NCBI GenBank assembly: GCA_949358305.1
Contig: OX442314.1
Span: 33,475,608 to 33,539,607, forward strand
Length of the DNA stretch: 64,000 bases
Direction of reading: 5' to 3'
DNA from: Strigamia acuminata
Taxonomy: Eukaryota; Arthropoda; Chilopoda; Geophilomorpha; Linotaeniidae
The notes below the pieces were generated by a model. That model worked only from the letters and a program-made list of their open reading frames with translations, was not told where the DNA came from and did no database searches. Numbering within the stretch: position 1 is the first letter of the stretch; the number at the start of each line of letters is the position of its first letter. The translations under genes were made by a program, and so were the position numbers. Positions 31,101-40,233 of this stretch are shown here, one piece after another.

Positions 31101-32460
31101 AGGGATGAGTAAGACGCTCGAACGAGCGAAACTTATATATTACTGGCCGAAAATGAATAAAGATACTCGCAATTACGTCCGAAGTTGTATTCATTGCCAG
31201 CAATACAAGCCCTGTCAGCATAAGAAACATAGAGCGAGTTACACTCCTCATAACATGTCTTACCCGTGGGAAGTAATCTGCTTTGATTTAATGGGTCCCA
31301 AACCGACAGGAAGAAGCCAATACAGATTTGTATTAGTAATTATCGATCAATGTACGAAATGGGTAGAATTATTCCCTTTAAGTAAGGCATCTAGTGAATC
31401 TATCGTGAATAGGTTAGGAGAAGTGATTCATAGATGGGGATACCCAAAGAAAATTGTTAGTGATAACGGGAGCCAATTCATATCCACGATTTATGAAGAG
31501 TTTTGTAAAAAACACAACATCAGAATGGCTCATGTAAGTCCATATCACGCTCAGGCCAATCCTACAGAAAGGGCCAATAGAGACATCAAAATTATGCTGG
31601 CTCTTTATTCAGACATTCATTCCCATTGGCCAAGATTCTTAAACAAATTTGCATTTGCCTCAAGAACGGCTAAATCCGAAGCAACAGGTGCGACGCCATT
31701 TTTACTGAACACAGGAAGAAATGTACCTCTTCCCTTTGATCCTCGGATCATTCAACATGCAAATGCATTTGACAAGAACAACCCGGAAGAATACGTGTAT
31801 AATTTACTTGGAATTTTACGTCGAGCACATCAAGAGATGCATTTGCGTATTCAAGCAAATTATGAGCGACACGACAAGATTCACAGGAATAAATTTCACA
31901 TTTGTGAATATACTGTCGGTGATTTGGTATGGAAAGCCACTCACATTCTTTCAAATAAAGAAAAAGGAATTACTAAAGGTTTCGCAGAGAAACGAGATGG
32001 ACCGTGGGAAATTACGGAAGTTTTACCAGGAGGTGCTTATAAGTTGAGAAAATTAGTTGATGGATCAATAGAATCATCGATAAATACTGATGATATCTCT
32101 CCTTATATTCCATCCTACCCGATTGAGACTTGGACACTTGACCAAAAGAGTGGAAAAGTAGAAAATCACCCAAACCCTGATTGGATGAACGAAAGTTCAA
32201 TCGTAAATAATTCAAGTGAATTAAATAATCAAGAATTAGGAAATAATTCTGCTAATATGGAATTAGATCCTGAAGAAGTTACGACTCCCGCTTCAAAAGA
32301 AAGCGACATCGTAGTTAATAATCCAAAACATGATTATAACCTTAGGAAAAGGAAAAGAAGTTGTGAACTTCCACAACTGCAATCTCGTACGAAGCGAATT
32401 TCTACAACAGATCAAGAATGCACAACAGATTTTATACATCTGATTCAAGATCGCCGCTAG
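28162..32460 (+). CDS. Ty3/Gypsy pol: protease, RT, RNase H, integrase
   Basis: About 1430 residues are open in the -1 frame relative to gag, with no ATG at the start, consistent with frameshift expression. Order: aspartic protease (ALMDSGATQCFIG), reverse transcriptase (CIDYRWLN, FTSLDLTKGYYQ, VYLDDVIIFS), RNase H (LTDASHDGLGSVL), integrase HHCC zinc finger (GHPLSGHAGMSKT ... CIHCQQ) and integrase core (FDLMGPKP, VSDNGSQF, ANPTERANRD). The order PR-RT-RH-IN is that of Ty3/Gypsy. The C-terminal tail is Asn/Ser-rich, ending in NLRKRKRS-type basic residues. There is no envelope gene and the frame is undisturbed to 32460. Confidence 0.93.
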   Translation, partial: KLVAGVLEPPIINSEGILPPDLEQALSETLDNLTIQDKEIKRARPNRKTRKRNWNYKFKVASNTPFSAEETANPFLNFHDDLFSLDKGDESLARLIQDTSNLNIRDESTSSSGGVFENLQSMIDNLNLDSKSSRFARLKSYINENQLKRKDGIERINSLGNHIDDPRMKITIGGLTYNALMDSGATQCFIGLQLLSKTCASPDFIQDCPKHMRVCAVGVTHIPLGQITLCVQWADGAEFTPINFIILDNNVCGLIIGHNFMRRTKINLNPARAVFTCDSKSDWTAPYETDELNCNLARVQVLTDNATATHTPDNWEELLLKDCDCSDEEKSKLREVIASVKNVFRDKVGCTNIIKHKITFKKDVTWKKQPFRMYNPAKIAIMTKLVEELEADNLIERATGPYISHPVIVAKPNGTYRLCIDYRWLNAITEINAIQMPSIDLLLHNTNQAKYFTSLDLTKGYYQVEMDEEDRQKTAFYTPKGNYQFVRMPFGLCNAPCTFQFLMERVMGEALYQHALVYLDDVIIFSTTWEKHLGHIKDVLERLDKANLSVNKEKSKFGKTTLKFLGHLITPTGLAPDPDKIVSVRKYPTPKNSKDIQRFHGLSNFFRKFILEHAKIARPLTSMMHDKAVFKWGEEQEKAFEAIKNILCDETQVLLMPDMMKPFVILTDASHDGLGSVLCQDVEFFDEGKGEMIMTPRPVAYASRVLRGAEVRYSTPELECLAVVWAVDKFRPYIEYTTFTLESDAEALKWLMGTPEPSGRFGRWAIKLQCGAFKIKYRRGTQNQVADAFSRAPLGIEDIPENDYCEPIEITQFWPEWDGNREIIRRNNREDCQFLTNVQLHFDYSKLLYNTLEKGEEMDEAAEETLFSALTEVLKEVPPTREEIIEAQLADKECRMIIDHLKRDEIEQKKFKKTKEWMKAVQGYQLDFQEENGNEMLIYFKPTFEEELNDSGNGFKAVIPPSLVRRVLFACHGHPLSGHAGMSKTLERAKLIYYWPKMNKDTRNYVRSCIHCQQYKPCQHKKHRASYTPHNMSYPWEVICFDLMGPKPTGRSQYRFVLVIIDQCTKWVELFPLSKASSESIVNRLGEVIHRWGYPKKIVSDNGSQFISTIYEEFCKKHNIRMAHVSPYHAQANPTERANRDIKIMLALYSDIHSHWPRFLNKFAFASRTAKSEATGATPFLLNTGRNVPLPFDPRIIQHANAFDKNNPEEYVYNLLGILRRAHQEMHLRIQANYERHDKIHRNKFHICEYTVGDLVWKATHILSNKEKGITKGFAEKRDGPWEITEVLPGGAYKLRKLVDGSIESSINTDDISPYIPSYPIETWTLDQKSGKVENHPNPDWMNESSIVNNSSELNNQELGNNSANMELDPEEVTTPASKESDIVVNNPKHDYNLRKRKRSCELPQLQSRTKRISTTDQECTTDFIHLIQDRR

Positions 32461-33400
32461 TGATAGCGTATTTTTTAAATACATACAAAGTATTTAAAAG
32501 ATAAAAAATCGGGTCACTTTTGACCCACAAATTAATTATGGTTAAATTCTAACCTATAGGAGAGTATAGTGAAAATACCCCGGGTAGAGAGTAGAAGATT
32601 TGTTCTCTCACAAGTTTCACACACATGTGCGAGTCAACTTTGACACCTGTGTCGATAGAGAAGTTCGTAGTGATTTCTTTCAAGAAAACCTCGAGATTCG
32701 TGGTAAGACCCATGTATTACCAATAGACTCGGAAATTATGTGTCGGGACTTAATGTTATAATCCTTTCGTGATAGAAAAGGACGAGAGAAAACTTCGGTG
32801 ATTAAGTTCGTCTGAAAAGAGACGAACACGTGACCTCGGCGTGAGGAGGAAAATTTCTCCTTCGAGAAAATTCGAAATATCATCACGACAGTTCAACGTT
32901 TTACTAGAGTGTTACGTGTTACGTGTAAGTAGACCAAGAACACCTGCTGAAACCATGCGCGCTGCGCACACGCACGATCCTGACATCACGGTACCAAGAA
33001 ACAACTCTTCCATGTTGCAAACACCCTTGGCAACCATGGTGAAGTCGTGCGATCTCCGGGCAACTCCCCTGTTGCCTGTCTGTGGCCGTATAGTGGGTAA
33101 AAACTTGAGATGAAACCACTGGCCCTCACCTAGGCCTAAATGGTGAAGAAGAAATAGGCCTGACTGCAAAACTCATCTGGCTGGGCAAAAGCATGGTGCC
33201 TCCAGTAGGGAGGAGAGCACACAAAGGCTCTCTACTCACTCATCTCGGTTCTGAACAGCATTAAAAAACTAATCCAAAATAATCCATAGAAAACAAATGA
33301 GAAGAACATAAAAAGCTTGTGTTTATTCTAATAACAGTTTCGTAGCAACAACAACTTTTAGGTTTACCACACATCTTCGTAAATCTCCATAATTTTAACT
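32461..33400 (+). other. Non-coding region after Ty3 pol
   Basis: The region contains a direct repeat gtgttac-gtgttac-gtg near 32911, a polypurine tract gaagaagaaatagg near 33141 and no gene. It may include the rest of the Ty3 element (3' leader or LTR). Confidence 0.25.
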
Positions 33401-33401
33401 A

Positions 33402-33972
33402 CTGTCTGTGGTGCTGCTGCTGCTTGATGATGATTCATTATTTTCATTTATTGCGGCCATAGATTCCGTATCAAGTGTTGTCGAACTGGCAGACGTGCCG
33501 GCCGGTACAGCAAAAGCCAATGGGGCAGGGGACATTGGAGCAAGTTCTTCTGCCGGTACGGTTCGAGTTGCCGCTGTAGCGCCCGATCATCGACGAGTTG
33601 ATACAAAACGTCCATGAGTGAATTCCGGGATCGGTAGTAACGTTGCAGCCTCATCCAGAGGACAAAGTTCATAGTCTTCATAAAACTCCGAGTCCGAGTC
33701 CGAATCCGATTCTTGTAACAGCAAATTTGGAAAAGATGCCGAACGACGTAAACCCTTGCGCTTTTTCGTTGCGCTTTTTTGTTGCGCGTTTCGGTGTAGA
33801 ATGTTGCGGCGATGTGCGCTGTGATGGAGATTGATGCGGTGAAGAATATTGCGGTAAATGTGGTGGCGAATGTCCAGGTGAAATACGGATTCCACCTGCG
33901 GCAACTGATTTTACCGAAGAAGCATGCGACGCGTGTGAACCATCACTACCACCGTCAGAATCACTGTCGGAT
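33402..33972 (-). pseudogene. Disordered-protein gene relic
   Basis: After an acceptor-like ccgacag the minus strand encodes DSDGGSDGSHASHASSVKSV ... SPGHSPPHLPQYSSPHQSPS ... TPKRATKKR. After a one-base frame change it reads KRKGLRRSASFPNLLLQESD ... YEDYELCPLDEAATLLPIPE. An in-frame TGA (about 33590) follows, then ATAATRTVPAEELAPMSPAP ... NNESSSSSSTTDSS and a stop at 33402. Composition is Ser/Pro/Glu-rich and low complexity throughout. A basic patch and a SASFPNLLL motif are the only features. I do not recognise the family. Two lesions suggest a pseudogene, though an unseen intron could explain the frame change. Confidence 0.4.
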
Positions 33973-34073
33973 TACTGGTCCCTGGTGCTGCTGAACAACT
34001 TACTGTATGATGACGGTTTCCTACTTCCAACAGCATTACAGTTTGTTAAAATTTTTCAACAGCTTTTTGGACT
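33972..34073. repeat. Dispersed repeat shared with 13836-13930
   Basis: The two stretches are about 90% identical (tactggtccctggtgctgc; atgatgacggtttcctactt; caacagcattacagtttgtt). On the minus strand both begin MLLEVGNRHHTVSC and continue AAPGTSN before diverging, so the shared unit may derive from coding sequence. Confidence 0.6.
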
Positions 34074-35142
34074 TCTAAACCCTATGTTTAGAAGGTCTAA
34101 TAAAACGGTTCCGTCCGTCTGTCTGTCCGCATCAACTCCTCCAAAACGAAAGCAGCTAGAGCCAAACGGTCAACTGCAATGAACTCAGCATACCTTCAAT
34201 CGGTGCCTAAGGAATTTTCGTAAAAAAAAACAAAATAAATAAATAAATAAATAAATAAGAATACTGTAACTAATTAATTAAAATAAGCTCGCTTACGTTA
34301 AAAAAGATTTGGTTCTCACATAGGCGATAGTCATCGTTAATTCGTGGGCACAAAATGACAAACCTGTTTTCGACTTCGCTTGAATAGCAGAGTGTGAAAT
34401 GTTCGACTGCAAAGATAAAATTTTCGCAAGTATCACATCTAAAAAAAAAAATTAAATACATTACATTATATTATATTGCTACGTGGCCAGGGGATGTAAT
34501 GGTCACATAGGCAAGTTAGACTACTAGGAAGAATGACTCAGCGTGAGCTGATTTTTGGTGGGGCGCGACGCATTGCTCACAAAAAAATATATTTTTTAAA
34601 AAATTTTAACAATTAAACTAACTTATAGACATGATGCCCTCCCCCTAGAATAGTGCACTTGTCTTGTCGGTCTGGAAGAGTTTATTCTATCTAGACAATA
34701 CACAACTGCAAAATTCAAATCCATTTCAGTTTGTGTGCTCAATTCTATTATGGATAAATGGCTGATAAATAAGCCTTCAAATTATATGTAAAATTGTATG
34801 CAATATTATATAAAAATTTTCTTTTTGCTTTTTAGTAGTTAATTTTTGAAAAATTTAATGCACCGGTAGATGAAGTGGGGCGCGGAAGATCGCCTTGCTT
34901 AAAAATGGGGCGCGATGCTAAAAAGTTTGGGAACCCCTGACTTAATACTTTATTCTTTATAAACTCAATTAAAAACTGACAAGAACTAAACTAAAGAATG
35001 AAACAAGGAGCAATACAAATGTAAAGAAATTGAAGAGGCGCTGCTTTGTCGGCGACGGGATACAATCACTCGGCCGTTTGTAACAGCGGAATAAAAATTT
35101 TAATCATACAAATCATTTATGAAAATCGAGATGCTTTATTGG
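34074..35142. other. Intergenic with hAT remnant
   Basis: A short (aaat)n tract lies at 34236-34257. The 34480-34939 segment carries hAT-type sequence: its right end reads aaaagtttgggaacccctg (34921-34939), the common CAGGGGTTCCCAAAC terminus inverted, and an ATG-led MDKWLINKPSN at 34748 resembles the start of a hAT transposase and stops at once. The left terminus is not certain. Confidence 0.45.
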
Positions 35143-36171
35143 TTATGCATTCCATTTGTGGTTAACCTTTCGCTTACCCGCAAAAACAGGTTTAAAATTC
35201 GACATTTGTGTAGTTGGAAAGGGTGCCTTAAAGTTTGGTGAATTCGACGTCCAATTCGGTTCTGGTCCATTTAGAAATGCAGAAACAGCACTTCTGATTT
35301 CATAATTCGGTTCTAGTGCATCCGGAGACGTTTCATTTTCGAGACAAGTTGGACACTGACGTTCGTCCGACTCCAACAGAGCCTGACGAATACAGTCGTC
35401 GCAGAAGGTATTGGCACAACATGGCGTCACAGCAGCGTCCACCATAACCTCCTTGCAAATTCCACACAGCAATTCTTTGGGGATTGCTACACCCACCTCT
35501 TTTTCCGGTGTTTTCTCCTTGACAAAAATCGGCTTTTCCTTTTTCTTAACCAGGTAGGCAGCCTGATTAATCACCGGCACAACAAACTGACCGGTAGTGC
35601 TTGATAGAAGAGCCCCCTGGACTTCCGGTCCTTCAGCAGTAACCATAAAAGTGCGGGGAATGCCACTGCTGCGTTTATACGCTTTCGTCGGACAATCCTT
35701 CACCCAGTGGTCGCCTTTGCCGCACCTACAGCAAATGTAGTCCGGCGGAATCTTCCCGGTCATGGCTCGAGATTTCGGCAAGTTGGATGTGTCGTAAAAC
35801 TCCGCAACTCGAGCATTGAGCGCTTTAATGTGCTCCTCTTCCGAACGATGTTCGTTCTTCTCGACTGTCAGTAATCTCCTGGCGATTATCGGTGGTTTTG
35901 ATCTGCGCAGGAAGTCGTCACGACGAATTTTTACGCCGAAAATCGGAATTCTTGCCGCAATAAACGACGTGTTTTGCACAATCAAAGCGTCGTCGTCGGC
36001 GTAGATTTCCTTAGTTTCGGAGTTCCTTATCTGCAGCTCGCTGTCGCCTTTCGTACAAATCTTTCTCTGCTGACAAATCGCCGATTTCAAGTTGCTAACA
36101 GTGGTGCTCAAGCTGTGCAAATTAACCATGGTGAAGTTTAAATCGTTGGTGAATTTGTAATGAAATGCCAT
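35143..36171 (-). CDS. RBBP6-like protein, intronless copy 2 (inverted)
   Basis: A single exon of 342 residues starts MAFHYKFTNDLNFTMVNLHS. It has the same DWNN, CCHC knuckle and RING order as the copy at 12373, with only scattered substitutions (for example CLKN to CLEN after the RING). The C terminus differs (KVNHKWNA). Homology with copy 1 covers about 60-120 bp of upstream DNA and a short 3' flank, so the duplicated unit is roughly 1.2 kb and lies in opposite orientation 22 kb away. The frame is fully open, and the TATA-like box of copy 1 is altered here (gaataaaag). Both copies may be expressed; neither has the long tail of animal RBBP6. Confidence 0.85.
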   Translation of the reverse strand: MAFHYKFTNDLNFTMVNLHSLSTTVSNLKSAICQQRKICTKGDSELQIRNSETKEIYADDDALIVQNTSFIAARIPIFGVKIRRDDFLRRSKPPIIARRLLTVEKNEHRSEEEHIKALNARVAEFYDTSNLPKSRAMTGKIPPDYICCRCGKGDHWVKDCPTKAYKRSSGIPRTFMVTAEGPEVQGALLSSTTGQFVVPVINQAAYLVKKKEKPIFVKEKTPEKEVGVAIPKELLCGICKEVMVDAAVTPCCANTFCDDCIRQALLESDERQCPTCLENETSPDALEPNYEIRSAVSAFLNGPEPNWTSNSPNFKAPFPTTQMSNFKPVFAGKRKVNHKWNA

Positions 36172-36299
36172 TATATTTCTTAAACGTGTGTGTGTCTCAA
36201 GCAGAAAGCAATATACCACTGTGACACAAAACTTGTGCTTTTATTCAGTAACTAGAGCTGAACGTTTGCTTTACGTAATGGCTGCGTAAACGTTGACAA

Positions 36300-36598
36300 A
36301 ACGTTACGCTTAACCCCATGACTACAACGCTATTCCATAACGGCGTTCGCCCGTTTATGAAGGAAGACGGGAGAGTGCGATCAGCAACAATACGCCAGTT
36401 CATCCAACATGACACATAAGAGATCGAACAGCAGCCAGTTACTTGATTTGTTAAAAAAGTTCATGTTCATCATGAACATGACTAAGGAACAATCCTTGTT
36501 CCTTGGTCCTCGTTGAAAACAGTTTGATTAAAAACGACGATTAAAAATACTGGCCACAGAGGAAATTACAGCTCCGCAGTCGACAGTGCAAAGCCGTA
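36300..36598. other. Intergenic, no gene seen
   Basis: A palindromic gttcatgttcatcatgaacatg lies near 36459. Nothing else is recognisable. Confidence 0.25.
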
Positions 36599-37405
36599 AT
36601 GGCGTTGATTTGTTTACAACAATGCAGCTCTGCGATTGACCTATATGACGAGGAGATTAAAACAACCAAAGAACATCCAAATCCCAAATCCACTGAAACA
36701 CTATGGGCTGTTGAACTCCTAGCTGCTCTAGTGATGGCCCTGGTCAAATTCAAAAGAAAACAACCTAATCCAAACGAGAATCCAAGTTCGAACATCGCCG
36801 TTGTGAAAATCGGATGATTTTACGTGTGAATTGTTATTTGGATTTCTTTAATATTGTTTAAACTCATAATTGTGTTGATTGAATTGTATTGTTGATTTGT
36901 ATTTCCATTTTTTACTTGTGATTTTATTTGATTTGTGTATGTTATATTTTCGTATCATAATATGTTTTATTTCCATTTAAATGTTTTAACTTGATCTCTT
37001 ACAATTGGAATGTTAATTCGTTAATCCTTTTAAGAATGTTCTATTCCTCTGAAATTGTAAGCGCTCGCCATTGGTCCTTTGAGCGCGTCATTTACATACC
37101 TCCACCTCGTGATTGCTTGTGATTGGTTCTTCGAACTCGTCATTTACATCACCTGTTTCCTTTATAACTTGAATAAAATTAGTGTACTTTTTCAACTAAA
37201 ACTGTGTGGTCGTGCTCCTTTATACTCCAACGCCATCTTGGACTTCAACGCGATTTTCAACTGTTACATCCACTTGTAGTCAAGGACTTTAGAAATTGAT
37301 TGGTAAACTTTGAATATCTTTTTATTTACTTCAAGTTTAACAGCCGTGAACGATCCAAATCAGAAACAAACGAACGTGACAAACATATCAAAAATTTTCA
37401 ATTGA
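36599..37405 (+). CDS. Small ORF split by a solo BEL LTR
   Basis: An ORF starts at 36599 (MALICLQQCSSAIDLYDEEI) and reaches the LTR target site GCC GT at 36797. The DNA beyond the LTR and its second GCCGT continues in the same phase for 20 codons (VNDPNQKQTNVTNISKIFN) to a stop at 37403-37405. The uninterrupted product would be 87 residues. I do not recognise it. The open frame may be chance given its length. Confidence 0.25.
36802..37342 (+). repeat. Solo LTR of a BEL/Pao element
   Basis: This 541-bp block starts TGTGAAAATCGGATGATTTT and ends TTTACTTCAAGTTTAACA. It is closely similar to the 5' LTR of the BEL element at 62860-63382. It is flanked by a perfect 5-bp target duplication GCCGT (36797-36801 and 37343-37347). 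No internal region is present, so recombination between two LTRs removed the element. Confidence 0.92.
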
Positions 37406-38600
37406 TGACCGAATAATTCTGAGATAAGATAAATTGCAACTTTTGTTTATTTGTGGGACCAGTCGCTGATTTAAAAGCACAATTTATTGAAAATTTTTTT
37501 AAGACAAATGCCTAACTAAAAAAGATATTCATCAAAATACAGGATGTGTAAAATTGATCAAGAGTTGCAGTCTTGATTAATAATAATTGATAAACTGTCA
37601 AACAAATACTACAGTTTGAAAGTTATTCAATGCGAAATAGTCAATCACATCCCTGAATCTCGTCTTATGTGGAAATATTCCCGACAAAAGTAGGCGAAAC
37701 TACCTGAAAGATAGTCCCAAATATTTGCCAGATGTACTGACTACTGATAAAAATAAAAGAAGTGGTCCAAATAAATGCCTTACGATGAAAGCACTTTCTT
37801 GCTAATATTATAATTGATTATAAATTTGTTTTTTTTTTGGCAAATTGGATTCAAAAAACATCCTTAATGTTGAATCATCTAAATATGGATACGCAATAGC
37901 AATTCGTTTTTAGGTCACACGACTGATTGATTTGGCCTCATTCTTCTTAGACAACTTTAATTTTGGATTGTGTCAATGGCCTAGGCTTTCCCAAGAACAG
38001 CTGATTCAGCGTTGTGGCTGATATTTGAAGCTGTGTGAAGTGGTGTTTGGTGAGTTTTTTCTGTTTTTTCAATAATTTATCGTACTTGTTTGCCGTTGTG
38101 ATCTTCGTCTGCTAAAGGGCGGTAAAACCTGGAATGTACGGAGTATTCTCCTCTCCTTTTCCTTTATTTGTAAACAACTCAATTACCACCAGAGCGGTTT
38201 AGTTTTTTTGCAGTAGACAACATCCTGATTCTTTCCCACGTTATCCTTATCTGCTTAGTTTTTGGAAAAGTCTGGCTGGATCCACGATTGCAAACAAGAT
38301 GAGTCTTCTAAGACGTTCTATTTGATGCCCAGTATTTTGATGTATTTGGCATCTTTGATTCGGTCAAATTGCATGTGGAATCTGCTTGACGTCGGCTTCT
38401 CGTGGACCAAAGCAGTGAATACACAGAACACAGAACGTAACCGAAACGTGTGGGAAACCTTATACTAACACTACGAAACTGTAACGTATAACTGACGCAT
38501 ACGCATCTTTTTGTATTTATGTACGTTTTAGACGACCTCCTTTCATTTTGTGTTGGGTGCTTCTATTGATTGTTCACGTCGTCTTTAGCATTTCAAACAA
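37406..38600. other. Intergenic upstream of RPB6
   Basis: AT-rich with no convincing gene. A 68-codon ORF at 38262-38468 has no recognisable domain. The RPB6 5' leader presumably lies in the last few hundred bases. Confidence 0.3.
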
Positions 38601-39011
38601 ATGGATTTTGATTACGAACTCGAAGATTACCCGGATGAGTTCGACGGTATCGACGAAGATGACAACTTGGATGAATTTGCTGATCAACCGGAGGAGGATC
38701 GTGATCGTGATGGTGATGGCGATGTTATAGATTTACTCCCTACGTCAGAAGTTTCACAATCTCAACAGACGAATAACAGAACGACAACTCCTTTTATGAC
38801 TAAATACGAACGGGCGCGGGTATTGGGCACCAGAGCTTTGCAAATAGCAATGTGCGCGCCGGTTATGGTTGAATTGGAAGGTGAAACTGATCCCTTAAAA
38901 ATAGCGATGAAAGAACTGAAAGCGCGAAAAATTCCCATAATCATTCGACGATATTTGCCCGATGGAAGCTACGAAGACTGGGCGATAGATGAACTTATTT
39001 TGAATGATTAA
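38601..39011 (+). CDS. Polr2F: RNA polymerase I/II/III common subunit RPB6 (RPABC2)
   Basis: A single-exon ORF of 136 residues. The N-terminal third is very acidic ([20 protein letters not shown]), as in all eukaryotic RPB6. The C-terminal part carries the conserved core [40 protein letters not shown] and [20 protein letters not shown], ending DELILND. RPB6 is shared by the three nuclear RNA polymerases and helps assemble the large subunit with the clamp. Its length is near the usual 125-155 residues. The first ATG is used, preceded by caa. A possible poly(A) signal aataaa lies near 39138. This is an ordinary, probably functional housekeeping gene. Confidence 0.95.
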   Translation: MDFDYELEDYPDEFDGIDEDDNLDEFADQPEEDRDRDGDGDVIDLLPTSEVSQSQQTNNRTTTPFMTKYERARVLGTRALQIAMCAPVMVELEGETDPLKIAMKELKARKIPIIIRRYLPDGSYEDWAIDELILND

Positions 39012-39059
39012 GTTGGAACTGAAACTCGATTTTCAGAATCTTTTTCAATTCATTTATTT

Positions 39060-39267
39060 TTCAATGTTTTTCAACTTGTTTTAAATTTTTTCGACTAATT
39101 TCAATTTTTTTTCGATCTATTTTAAACTTTTACGAATTAATAAAAAAAAGTGCTTAAAATCACATGTAGAAGTCATTGGAAATCTGTTGCAGCTACGTCA
39201 TTTTACTTTATTTTTCTGGCTTTTCGGTTTACATCACGTGTAACAAAAACAAAAATTAGAGAACAAT
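39060..39267. other. 3' flank of RPB6
   Basis: T-rich 3' untranslated region with the aataaa signal. It contains nothing further. Confidence 0.4.
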
Positions 39268-39528
39268 TTAGTTTTCGGGCATAAAAAAGTCTGGGTCACG
39301 AAGATTCAAGTGACTATGACCAAATTCGTTAGGATGATTCGCGTTGTGATAATGCCCAAGTCCAGAAGTACCGCTGTGGTGGTCGTGGTCGTGGTGGTGG
39401 TCGTGGTGGTCGTGGTGGTGGTCGTGTTGGAAGTGGGCACCATAAAGCGACTCGGGAGCATCGCTAACTTTCAGCGAGTCTATCACATTGCTGGGTGCCA
39501 AACCCCCTGGCGGCTCATCCATCTTCAT
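39268..39528 (-). CDS. Histidine/aspartate-rich protein, C-terminal exon
   Basis: The minus-strand frame reads MKMDEPPGGLAPSNVIDSLK, then a His/Asp repeat (DHHHDHHDHHHDHDHH) and the tail NEFGHSHLNLRDPDFFMPEN. It extends upstream to about 39559 as WAEKERSN after an acceptor-like ttgtcag, so an upstream exon is likely. A short ATG-led frame at about 39781 (MFKIRNLWKYSAQFFSSRAE) could be that exon, but the phases did not fit the obvious donor. The His cluster suggests divalent metal binding. The family is not recognised. Confidence 0.45.
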   Translation of the reverse strand: MKMDEPPGGLAPSNVIDSLKVSDAPESLYGAHFQHDHHHDHHDHHHDHDHHSGTSGLGHYHNANHPNEFGHSHLNLRDPDFFMPEN

Positions 39529-39859
39529 GTTGCTTCGTTCTTTTTCGGCCCAACTGACAAAATAATACGTGCAAAGGAAATCTAGTTCGACAGATACAAA
39601 TTAGCGAGATTACTAAATCAAATTCAGCAATTAGACAGTCGATTATTATTATTATTATAGTTTACATGGAACCAAATAAAATAATTGCCCAGTTATTCTT
39701 TCCCTCAAACTTGCAACTCCTTCCGCTCGAGATGAGAAGAACTGCGCAGAATATTTCCAAAGGTTTCTGATTTTAAACATCTTTTTTTTTGTTATAAAAA
39801 AAAAAATAACAAATAAAAATACGTTAAAAATATTAATTAAAAAAAAAAAAAACACAAAT

Positions 39860-40233
39860 TTTCATTACTTCGAAAATTGGAACCAAATTGCACAGTATTC
39901 TTTGTCGTTGTCATCACTACAACAATGAGCATTGAGCATGAGCCTGGTCACGAGCACGTTATTTAGGCCAACTTTGACTTCTCACCAACAGCCGGCGCTG
40001 CGCAACCATTTACTGTATACACAGATTTAATATATTTAATTTATTGAAATTTGAAGTTAAAATCATTAAAAATAAAATCAATTATACGAGCAAATTGAAA
40101 TAACGACAACAATATATATCACAAAAAAAAAAAAAAAAATCACGTGAATCCCACAATTCACCGCTTTTCATTTTGATTTTTCCAAGCCTTTTTCGGCATC
40201 CAAAAACTGTCGTCATTTCTTTCGCTTCGCACC
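39860..40233. other. Upstream of the BTB-kelch gene
   Basis: 40012-40115 is a diverged copy of 13952-14060. An A tract follows at about 40121-40139. The region presumably holds the promoter of the BTB-kelch gene, but no TATA box is obvious. Confidence 0.35.

Larger units (their letters stand above)
24828..32460 (+). mobile_element. Ty3/Gypsy element 1 (internal region)
   Basis: The unit runs from the primer binding site through the leader and gag to pol. Pol is intact and gag carries one TGA. No LTR pair could be matched by eye: the sequence after 32460 does not resemble the sequence before 24828. The element is therefore either 3'-truncated or has LTRs too diverged to see. The limits given are the supported core only. 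Confidence 0.75.

Noticed and set aside
34480-34939. Complete hAT element
   Set aside because: The right terminus is convincing, but the left CAGGGG match is short and the 8-bp flanks do not agree.
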